Positions 52,355-59,976 of a stretch of 64,000 nt of DNA are shown here, in pieces. Source of the DNA: Spirosoma sp. (GTDB lineage: Bacteria; Bacteroidota; Bacteroidia; Cytophagales; Spirosomataceae); assembly GCF_026391055.1 (NCBI RefSeq), contig NZ_JAPLET010000019.1, forward strand, positions 1-64,000. Reading direction: 5' to 3'. The notes beneath the pieces were generated by a model, which saw nothing but the letters and a program-made list of their open reading frames with translations, did no database searches and was not told where the DNA came from. Position numbers and translations under genes: made by a program. How positions within the stretch are numbered: position 1 is the first letter of the stretch; the number at the start of each line of letters is the position of its first letter.

Positions 52355-53488
52355 ATGGCAGAACTGTTTAATGTTTATCCGCTATACGACATCGAGCCCG
52401 TTAAAGCGCAGGGGAGCTACCTTTGGGATACCCACGGCACCCGTTATCTCGACCTCTACGGTGGTCATGCAGTCATATCCGTTGGTCATACGCACCCGCG
52501 CTATGTACAGGCATTGACAGACCAGCTGAATAAAATTTCGTTTTACTCCAATTCGGTCAAAATTCCGCTGCAACAGGAGCTGGCTGATAAACTGGGCGCG
52601 CTTTCCGATCATCCGGACTATGCACTGTTCCTTTGCAACTCGGGTGCGGAAGCCAATGAAAATGCGCTGAAACTGGCCTCATTTCATAACGGTCGGACGC
52701 AGGTGGTAGCTTTTTCCAAATCGTTTCATGGCCGTACGGCCGGAGCCGTAGCCGCTACCGATAATCCGGCTATTGTAGCTCCCATAAATTATAACCAGCA
52801 CGTTACGTTTCTGCCTTATAATGACGTAGAAGCCGCCCGAACGGGCATTACAACGGATACCTGCGCCGTAATCATTGAAGGTATTCAGGGCGTTGGAGGC
52901 ATACAGGTAGCTACTGATGAATTTCTTCAGGCCCTCCGCCAGCGGTGCGACGAAACGGGTACCGTGCTCATCTTGGACGGTGTTCAATGCGGATATGGAC
53001 GGTCGGGAAAATTCTTCTCGCACCAGTTCAGCGGTATCGAAGCCGATATAATCTCGATGGCGAAAGGCATGGGTAACGGGTTCCCGATTGGCGGTATCCT
53101 CATCTCGCCCAAATTTAAGGCGAGTTACGGCTTGCTCGGAACAACCTTTGGCGGCAACCACCTGGCCAGTACGGCCGCCATTGCCGTACTGGACATTATG
53201 AAAGACGAGGGTCTGATGGAAAATGCCACCCGGATGGGCAATTACCTCATGGATGGCATTCGGCAGATTGGCGGCTACAAAGAACTGCGGGGCCGTGGGT
53301 TGATGATTGGGATCGAGTATGACTATCCGGTCGATACACTGCGCAAAACACTGCTATTTGACCACAAACAGTTTACGGGCGTAGCGGGTAAAACAATTAT
53401 CCGACTGCTGCCATCGCTGGCTATTGGCGTCGATGAAGCCGACCAGTTTCTGGAAGCGCTGGCTCTGGAAACGAAACAGACAGTTTAG
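52355..53488 (+). CDS. argD: Acetylornithine/succinylornithine aminotransferase (ArgD-like)
   Basis: The 377-residue class III PLP aminotransferase carries LCNSGAEANENALKLA (substrate/cofactor binding), FHGRTAGAVAATDNP, and the catalytic Lys in SMAKGMGNGFPIGG. It transfers an amino group between glutamate and N-acylornithine. It starts the run argD-argF'-argB, spaced 40 nt and then overlapping by 8 nt, so it probably performs the N-acylornithine step of arginine synthesis. The usual DE(I/V)Q is DGVQ here, a small variant in the PLP-adjacent strand. Confidence 0.9.
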   Translation: MAELFNVYPLYDIEPVKAQGSYLWDTHGTRYLDLYGGHAVISVGHTHPRYVQALTDQLNKISFYSNSVKIPLQQELADKLGALSDHPDYALFLCNSGAEANENALKLASFHNGRTQVVAFSKSFHGRTAGAVAATDNPAIVAPINYNQHVTFLPYNDVEAARTGITTDTCAVIIEGIQGVGGIQVATDEFLQALRQRCDETGTVLILDGVQCGYGRSGKFFSHQFSGIEADIISMAKGMGNGFPIGGILISPKFKASYGLLGTTFGGNHLASTAAIAVLDIMKDEGLMENATRMGNYLMDGIRQIGGYKELRGRGLMIGIEYDYPVDTLRKTLLFDHKQFTGVAGKTIIRLLPSLAIGVDEADQFLEALALETKQTV

Positions 53489-53528
53489 TTTAAATCGAAG
53501 GAAACGATCAATTGCCTAACGAGTACCA

Positions 53529-54491
53529 ATGACCAATTTTCTCTCCCTTGCTGACGTCACGGATATCGACGCTCTTATTCAGTCTGGTCTTGCTGCCAAA
53601 GCCAATCCATTTGCCGACCAGCATCTTGGTAAAAACAAAACGATTGGCCTGATCTTCTTTAATTCCAGTTTGCGTACGAGATTAAGTACGCAGAAAGCGG
53701 CCCAGAACCTTGGTATGAACGTGATGATGATGAACGTCGGGCAGGATAGCTGGGGACTGGAAATGGAAGAGGGCGTGCTCATGAATGGTGACAAAGCCGA
53801 ACACGTTCGGGAAGCAGCCGCCGTAATGGGCCGCTACTGCAACATCATTGGTATTCGGGCCTTTGCGGAACTGAAAGATCGGGAAAAAGACTACCGTGAA
53901 CAGGTGATGCACCAGTTCGCGAAATATGCCAGAGTACCTATCGTAAATCTGGAATCGGCTACCCGCCACCCCCTTCAGTCGCTGGCCGATTGTATCACCA
54001 TCGAGGAAGCGAAAACAGTGGCCCGGCCAAAGGTAGTACTTACATGGCTGCCTCACTTCAAACCCTTGCCGCAGGCCGTTGCCAACTCTTTCTGCGAGTG
54101 GATGAACGCCCGGGCGAAAGCCGGTCATATCGAGTTTATCGTAACGCATCCCAAAGGGTACGAACTGGCCCCCGAATTTGTGGGCGATACCTACGTAACC
54201 CATAATCAGGCCGAAGCCTTTGCCGGAGCTGACTTTATTTATGGGAAAAACTGGTCGTCGTACATGCAGTACGGGCAAGTTCTCACGCAGGACCCATCCT
54301 GGGCGGTAACAATGGACGATTTACAGGTAACGAATAATGGTAAGTTTATGCACTGCCTTCCGGTACGCCGGAATCTGAAAGTGGCCGATGCGGTACTGGA
54401 TAGTCCTCAATCGCTGGTTATTGAACAAGCTGCCAACCGGGAGTGGTCGGCTCAGGCCGTGTTAAAAGAAATTCTGAAGCATAATGGATAA
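53529..54491 (+). CDS. argF': N-succinyl- or N-acetylornithine carbamoyltransferase
   Basis: The 320-residue protein is the transcarbamylase of the acylated arginine pathway. Carbamoyl-phosphate binding shows as SSLRTRLST (46-54), with HPLQSLADCITI and HCLPVRRN in the second domain. Residue 90 lies in NGDKA90EHVREA. In the family, Glu at the equivalent site gives acetylornithine use, while Pro or small residues favour succinylornithine use; A90 points to succinylornithine, by inference from memory. It overlaps argB by 8 nt. Confidence 0.9.
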   Translation: MTNFLSLADVTDIDALIQSGLAAKANPFADQHLGKNKTIGLIFFNSSLRTRLSTQKAAQNLGMNVMMMNVGQDSWGLEMEEGVLMNGDKAEHVREAAAVMGRYCNIIGIRAFAELKDREKDYREQVMHQFAKYARVPIVNLESATRHPLQSLADCITIEEAKTVARPKVVLTWLPHFKPLPQAVANSFCEWMNARAKAGHIEFIVTHPKGYELAPEFVGDTYVTHNQAEAFAGADFIYGKNWSSYMQYGQVLTQDPSWAVTMDDLQVTNNGKFMHCLPVRRNLKVADAVLDSPQSLVIEQAANREWSAQAVLKEILKHNG

Positions 54492-55266
54492 ACTTACCGT
54501 TATTAAGATTGGCGGGAACGTCATTGATGACTCAGCCGCGCTCAAGCGTTTTCTTACGGCCTTCGCCGGTTTATCAACAGCCAGACTGTTGGTGCACGGC
54601 GGGGGAAAAGTAGCTACGCAGGTTGCCGAAAAACTGGGTATTTCAACGACCATGGTTGAGGGACGTCGTATCACAGATCAGCCCATGCTGGAGGTAGTGA
54701 CGATGGTTTACGGTGGACTGGTCAATAAACAGATCGTTGCGCAGCTTCAGTCACTGGAGGTGAATGCGATCGGGATGACGGGCGCCGATGCCGGAACCGT
54801 GCTAGCTAGAAAACGACCCGTGAAAGATATCGATTACGGCATGGTCGGTGATATTGAGGAAGTTGACTCGGGACAGATTCAATTCTTCCTGCGCCAGAGC
54901 CTGACGCCCGTTTTTGCGCCTATTACATACAGTAGGGGGGGCGATCTGCTGAACACTAATGCCGATACGATGGCCTCCGCTATTGCTGTTGATATGGCCC
55001 ATCACAACGAGGTAACGCTGATTTACTGTTTCGAGAAGAAAGGCGTGCTGAAAGACCCCACAGACGATAACAGTGTGATCAATGAGCTAACCCCGGCGCT
55101 TTATGCCGATTATAAGGCGGCTGGTGCCATTAATAAAGGGATGATCCCGAAGTTGGATAACGCCTTTAAAGCCTTGGAGAACGGTGTATCCAGAGTGATT
55201 ATCTGTCATGCAGACGAAGTAGCCGAAGCGGTGAAACAGGGCGCTGGGACAACCCTGAAAAAATAA
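54484..55266 (+). CDS. argB: Acetylglutamate kinase (ArgB-like)
   Basis: The 260-residue amino-acid kinase has KIGGN (8-12), LLVHGGGKVATQVAEKLG for the phosphate-binding glycines and NTNADTMASAIAVDMA for the substrate region. It phosphorylates the N-acylated glutamate that feeds arginine biosynthesis. It overlaps the previous gene by 8 nt, so the two are translationally coupled. A terminator pair lies right after the stop codon. Confidence 0.92.
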   Translation: MDKLTVIKIGGNVIDDSAALKRFLTAFAGLSTARLLVHGGGKVATQVAEKLGISTTMVEGRRITDQPMLEVVTMVYGGLVNKQIVAQLQSLEVNAIGMTGADAGTVLARKRPVKDIDYGMVGDIEEVDSGQIQFFLRQSLTPVFAPITYSRGGDLLNTNADTMASAIAVDMAHHNEVTLIYCFEKKGVLKDPTDDNSVINELTPALYADYKAAGAINKGMIPKLDNAFKALENGVSRVIICHADEVAEAVKQGAGTTLKK

Positions 55267-55325
55267 AGCGGCATCAGCCGCTTGTTTATTGGTATGGTAA
55301 AAGCAGCTTTCGGGCTGCTTTATTT
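55266..55325 (+). terminator. Two tandem terminators after argB
   Basis: First stem AAGCGGC (55266-55272 with 55277-55283, loop ATCA). Second stem AAAGCAGC (55300-55307 with 55314-55321), followed by TATTTTT. The second also serves the convergent C40 gene ending at 55320. Confidence 0.75.
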
Positions 55326-55865
55326 TTCAGCTAAAAGGTGAACAACCCGTCGAATACCCATAAAACGGCGCTGGTAGTACCCGGCATGTAAATAATCGTA
55401 ACGGACTCCACCATTCCAGGCAGAGTGAATGAATTTGATGCGGTCACCTACTACTTCGGTGATCAGGCCAACATGACCAATGCGTTTGCCGGATGCACTA
55501 TGTCCTTTGAAGAGAATTAAATCGCCGGGTTGGGCAGATTCTTTGTCAACAGGCTTACCTACGTTACCTTGGGCAGCACTGGAATGGGGAAGCGAAATGC
55601 CAAATTTATTGTAACAAAAGCGGGTGAATCCCGAACAGTCAAACCCTCTTGTCGTTGTACCGCCTGAACGATAGCGGATGGAGAGGTGGTCTTTGGCGAA
55701 ACTAATTACATTTTTAACGAGAGGGATCTGATTGTAAAAGCTTTCTTCAGCAGATGTTACGGTGGGTACGTCGGTAAGATCTTGAGTTACAGTGGGTACG
55801 GTTTGTGCTTTAAGGATGCCAAACGAAGCAAAATAAACTACTGCGAGAAGTACTTTTTTCGTCAT
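55320..55865 (-). CDS. C40 family (NlpC/P60) peptidoglycan endopeptidase
   Basis: From the ATG at 55865 the protein has 181 residues with a signal peptide (about 1-20, ending LKAQ). The NlpC/P60 domain has catalytic C77 in FDCSGF, H131 in IGHVGLI and polar H147 in FIHSAW. It should hydrolyse peptide stems of peptidoglycan in the periplasm. A short linker (25-55) precedes the domain. It is monocistronic. Confidence 0.92.
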   Translation of the reverse strand: MTKKVLLAVVYFASFGILKAQTVPTVTQDLTDVPTVTSAEESFYNQIPLVKNVISFAKDHLSIRYRSGGTTTRGFDCSGFTRFCYNKFGISLPHSSAAQGNVGKPVDKESAQPGDLILFKGHSASGKRIGHVGLITEVVGDRIKFIHSAWNGGVRYDYLHAGYYQRRFMGIRRVVHLLAEK

Positions 55866-56081
55866 AATGTTGAGGTTGAATTGCAATCACATGTCATAAA
55901 AGTAGCAAAAGCTCTACATTCTACCTACCCGTTGAGGAGGGTTTTCTACACTCTTTATTTAATAGACTATGCCAAACCCTGAAAGTCACTGATAGTAAGA
56001 TATTTGCAGCATATGAAAAATATGTAAAATTTATTTTAATCTATGTTCATAGTAGGGAGTAGGGTGTTTTTTACATATGAA

Positions 56082-56137
56082 AAAAGCGGTTTAGCATTTG
56101 TAACCCGGTTGAGGGCTGTAAATGCTAAACCGCTTTT
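56082..56137 (-). terminator. Terminator of the four-helix membrane protein gene
   Basis: AAAAGCGGTTTAGCATTT (56082-56099) pairs perfectly with 56120-56137 over 18 bp. On the minus strand a T run follows. It begins 24 nt past the stop codon at 56162. Confidence 0.75.
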
Positions 56138-56161
56138 GAAACGTACAACAATTGATTCGGC

Positions 56162-56596
56162 TCAGAACCAGCCAGCTCCAACAATACGGAATGGCCAGGG
56201 GATAGACACCAGAATGAGTAGTAAGCCTATTCCGTAGAAAATGCTGATCAGTCGTTGTTTGGTAACGGCATCGGTTGCCCGTTTCGAACGGGAATAACCA
56301 ATAGTAACCAGTATAATGGCAATGAGCATCCCGGCGGTGTGCTCGACACTATAAAAACGATACAGCTTTTCGCTCAACATACTGAAGTTTACTTTCGGAC
56401 TGATGAACAAGAGAACAAGACCCAGCAGCAATTGGGTATGTACGGCAATAAGGGTAAACAGATAGAGCTTACGATTGCCATCTGTGTAGCCACTACGTCC
56501 CTGCCATTTGCCAATGGCAACAATAACGGCCACCAAAAGCAGAAGAAGAGCTATCCAGCGAAGCCCCGAGTGGGCATGTACTAATCCAGAATACAT
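56162..56596 (-). CDS. Small four-helix membrane protein, possible cytochrome b-like
   Basis: From the ATG at 56596 the protein has 144 residues; a longer frame to 56701 adds an unrelated stretch. Four hydrophobic segments lie at about 12-28, 44-66, 83-102 and 118-137. Histidines H7 and H9 (VHAHSGLRW), H53 and H86 lie at helix ends, which fits a b-type heme, but this is not proven. Similar small proteins in Bacteroidota are labelled cytochrome B or hypothetical. It ends in IPWPFRIVGAGWF. Confidence 0.65.
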   Translation of the reverse strand: MYSGLVHAHSGLRWIALLLLLVAVIVAIGKWQGRSGYTDGNRKLYLFTLIAVHTQLLLGLVLLFISPKVNFSMLSEKLYRFYSVEHTAGMLIAIILVTIGYSRSKRATDAVTKQRLISIFYGIGLLLILVSIPWPFRIVGAGWF

Positions 56597-56731
56597 AACT
56601 AGGTTGATTTTACGGGTAAATTGATTTTCCTGGCAAATAAACAACCAAATCAGGACTTTTAACGGAAGCCGGTTAAGGGTTTCTATTAATGCTAAAACCA
56701 ATTTGCCTGATAAATCGGTTGTTGGGTTACT

Positions 56732-57034
56732 ATGATACTCTATAATACGACCTATAGTGTTGCTGAAGAAGTTGCCGAAGATTGGCTGCGCTGGATGAAG
56801 CGCTTCTTTCTGCCAGCCGCCATGGCAACCGAGTTACCCACTGGTTACCGAACGCTCCGGCTACTTACCGAACTCGATAACGGGGGGGTAACTTTTTCCA
56901 TTCAGCTGGACTTCAACACCCGAACCGATTACGAGGCTTACCTCGAATCGCATGCCGATACGCTTCGCCAACGTATAAAACACCGCTTTGGCAATCAGTT
57001 CATCTCGTTCGATACGCTTCTTGAAGAAGCTTAG
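56732..57034 (+). CDS. DUF4286 family protein
   Basis: The 100-residue protein opens with MILYNTTYSVAEEVAEDWLRWMK and ends HRFGNQFISFDTLLEE, the pattern of DUF4286, a small Bacteroidota family of unknown function. It has no signal or membrane segment. It diverges from the four-helix protein gene with 135 nt between the starts. Confidence 0.85.
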   Translation: MILYNTTYSVAEEVAEDWLRWMKRFFLPAAMATELPTGYRTLRLLTELDNGGVTFSIQLDFNTRTDYEAYLESHADTLRQRIKHRFGNQFISFDTLLEEA

Positions 57035-57098
57035 AAAGATGTGGGATATAGGATGTAGCTAGTCCACCGTTTATACAGTCTAAATCATACATCCTACA

Positions 57099-59489
57099 TT
57101 ATACATCTTTTCTCTTTCTTCGTTTGTCGACGGTCAGGAGGAAGGCGGGGAGGAGAATCAGGTTGGAGGCCATGCCCATAAGCAGGGTGATAGATACCAG
57201 AATGCCCAATGCTACGGTGCCTTGAAAGGTGGACGCGGCAAAGATGGCAAAACCCGCAAACAGAATCATGGCGGTGTAGAACATACTGATGCCCGTGTAG
57301 CGAATCGTTTCCGAAACGGCACGATCCAGCGTCATTTTCTGGTTTCGTAACTCATCCCGGTACTTCGTAATAAAGTAGATCGTGCCGTCTGACGATATAC
57401 CGAAAGCAATACTGAAGATAAGAATAGTTGAAGGCTTCAGGTGAATGCCGCAGAATCCCATGATACCAGCCGTAACGATCAACGGTACGACGCTGGGCAG
57501 AATAGCAATCAGGCTTAGACGTACATCGCGCAGGAGGATGATCAGAATTACGGAAACGAGCAAAATAGCCAGCACAGTGCTTTCTGCCAAGTTTCTCAGC
57601 AGGTAGTCGTTACCACGGGTGAAGACCACACTGTTGCCGGTAATATGTACGTCGTACTCCTCGTTGGCGGCTACGCGCTTGCCCGTTGCCCGATCTATGT
57701 TGAAAATAGAGTCGGCTTTGGGCTGCAATTCCCTGAGCAATTGAGTGGTTCGCACGGTGCCCACATCGGGCATCTGGAAGCTCACACGGGTGTACCGATA
57801 TGTACTGTCGAGATAGGCTTTGAACGCAAGCCCTCCGCCCGCGTTTTTTGCTCCCTTCAACTGGGGAGCGTAACTGGCCAGCTGATTCAGTTCGAGCGCA
57901 CCGGGGAGTGCATAATATTTTGGGTCGCCACCACGGTAAGCCTGATATAGAAACTTGACCGCTTCGACCAACGAAAGGGGGCGGGTGAACTCGCCGTATT
58001 TATTGAATTCACGCTCAAGCAGCTTTATCTTGGTTAACGTCTGGGGCGTAAGCACCCGCCCCGCGCGTTTGGTATCAATGCTAACTTCAAAGGGCATTAC
58101 GCCCTTAAACCGACTCTCAATGAACTTTAGATCGGTATAAATCGGATCATTTTTTGGCAGATCATCGACAATAAAACCAATGGGGTTTATCTGTAGCGCC
58201 CCTACAATGGAAATGGCCGTCAAGATACCGATAAACGTATAGATGGCCGTTCGGCGGGTGCGTACCAACTGGTCTACCCAGGTCAGAAAACCGCTTACCT
58301 GCCTGCGTTCCAGATGGCCACGCTGCTTAGTCGATGGCTGTTTCAAGTAACTGAAAATAATGGGCGTCAGGATGAGCGATACGACATAAGTCGTCATGAT
58401 CCCGAAGGCCGATACCAGACCAAACTGAACCAGAAGGGGGCTGCCGGTGAAGTAGAAGACAAAGAAGCCGATGCTTGTGGTGATGTTGGCAAAGAAGGTC
58501 GTTTCGCCCACTTTCTCGGTCGCGATCATCAGGGCATCATGCTGGCTCCGGTGCCGGTTCAGCTCCTCATGGTATCGGTTAAGCAGAAAAATGACGTTGG
58601 GAACACCAATAACGATAATCAGGGGAGGAATCAGGCCCGTCAGCAAGGTGATGTCGTAGCCCAGCAGAACAATGTAACCCGTCGCCCAGATTACTCCCAC
58701 GCCCACCACTGCCAGCGCTGCCAATACGACCGTGAATGAACGGAAAAAATAAAAGAGAATCAGGGCCGTAACCAGAAACGCCAGTCCCAGAAAGAGAAAC
58801 ATCTCTTTACTGACCTTAGCTGTAAATTCAGTGCGTATATAGGGCATCCCAGACATGTGTACTGTGCCGTCGGAAGGGGAAGCCATTGAACTAACCAGCT
58901 GGTGCTGCCGACCAAACGAATCCGCAACAGCTTCGACCCGTCTGACGAGCGAAATGCGGTTCTTGGTATTGACAACTTTCTGGTCGAAGGTAATCGCCAT
59001 CAGGTGCGCCCGCCCGCTGCTGTCGGTTACCAAGCCCCGGTAAAAGGGGAGGGCGGCAATGCGCAATTTCAGGCTGTCGAGGCCCGCTTGTGAGTTGAGT
59101 GGCCCCGAAATAAGCGGGCGAACGCGGAAGGTGTGCGCCGAATCGTCGCGGGTAACGCCGACTAAGTTTGCGTTGGAGACTACATCTTTGATGCCTTCAA
59201 TACGACGGATTTTCTGCCCCAGCGCGTACCAGTCGTTGAAAAAGCCGAGCTGGTACATACTATCGGTCTCAATGGCAAGTACCATTACACTGCCATCCTG
59301 CCCAAAGCGCGATTTGAAGGCCTCGTAACGCTGGTAATCAGGGTCGGTAACGGGCAGGATTTTTGCCAGTTCGTACGATAACTTGACTTTACTGGCCTGA
59401 TACCCCATGAAGACTGTGCCCAGGAGCACAGCTACTAATAAGACGATTCTATTTGTTAAGATAAACGATGCGATACGGTGCCAAATCAT
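57099..59489 (-). CDS. RND/MMPL-family transporter permease
   Basis: The 796-residue protein has two repeats of one helix, a large periplasmic loop and five helices, making about 12 transmembrane segments. The second repeat is marked by NPIGFIVDDLPKNDP and SIAFGISSDGTIYFITKYRDE. It resembles MMPL/HpnN-type lipid or hopanoid-related exporters and the Patched/NPC1 group. It runs alone, with no lipid synthesis genes beside it, so the substrate is unknown. The start at 59489 puts the first helix at about 15-34. Confidence 0.88.
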   Translation of the reverse strand: MIWHRIASFILTNRIVLLVAVLLGTVFMGYQASKVKLSYELAKILPVTDPDYQRYEAFKSRFGQDGSVMVLAIETDSMYQLGFFNDWYALGQKIRRIEGIKDVVSNANLVGVTRDDSAHTFRVRPLISGPLNSQAGLDSLKLRIAALPFYRGLVTDSSGRAHLMAITFDQKVVNTKNRISLVRRVEAVADSFGRQHQLVSSMASPSDGTVHMSGMPYIRTEFTAKVSKEMFLFLGLAFLVTALILFYFFRSFTVVLAALAVVGVGVIWATGYIVLLGYDITLLTGLIPPLIIVIGVPNVIFLLNRYHEELNRHRSQHDALMIATEKVGETTFFANITTSIGFFVFYFTGSPLLVQFGLVSAFGIMTTYVVSLILTPIIFSYLKQPSTKQRGHLERRQVSGFLTWVDQLVRTRRTAIYTFIGILTAISIVGALQINPIGFIVDDLPKNDPIYTDLKFIESRFKGVMPFEVSIDTKRAGRVLTPQTLTKIKLLEREFNKYGEFTRPLSLVEAVKFLYQAYRGGDPKYYALPGALELNQLASYAPQLKGAKNAGGGLAFKAYLDSTYRYTRVSFQMPDVGTVRTTQLLRELQPKADSIFNIDRATGKRVAANEEYDVHITGNSVVFTRGNDYLLRNLAESTVLAILLVSVILIILLRDVRLSLIAILPSVVPLIVTAGIMGFCGIHLKPSTILIFSIAFGISSDGTIYFITKYRDELRNQKMTLDRAVSETIRYTGISMFYTAMILFAGFAIFAASTFQGTVALGILVSITLLMGMASNLILLPAFLLTVDKRRKRKDV

Positions 59490-59976
59490 ACCTGAATGAA
59501 CGCGAAATAAGTTTGCAAGGTACGGAAAAACGGTGGCGTACGACGAACAAACCCATCGTTTGGCGGGTAGATTGCAGACCTGGCAGGTAAGAGGGGTATA
59601 CTATAACTGGCTTATACGCTGATAAAGTATACGCGCTGTCATTTGGGAATCAACCCGGAATCGGTGTGAAAGCGGACTACAACAAACGCATCAGAAAGAG
59701 TTAATGTAATTGGTAAGTTCGTTCATGAAAGTCGAAAAAAAGTAGTTAATTATATTGATCGATATACTTGTTGTCCTGTACATTTCCTTTCGTATGCAGC
59801 AATATTAATCCATAAATTATAGGGTAAAATGAAGTTTTTGTTGGATAATAATTTGTAATGAAGGAAGCCGTCATTGCAAGACGGTTAAATCCTTTCGTAA
59901 AACCAAACAAAAGAGTCTATAACTCGATTATAGTAACAGACTTTGTGGTATTTATAAATTCCCTAACAGAACAATC
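59490..59976. other. 487-bp divergent spacer
   Basis: No gene was seen. It contains an imperfect inverted repeat with arms GTATACT / AGTATAC (about 59596-59630) and a short stem at 59866-59886 (AGCCGTC/GACGGTT). It precedes the glycosyltransferase gene; no clean TAnnTTTG promoter was identified. Confidence 0.4.

Noticed and set aside
57039-57112. A terminator with GATGT/ACATC-like arms at the end of the permease gene
   Set aside because: The arms match poorly and look like the simple AT-rich direct repeats common in such gaps, so no terminator was called.
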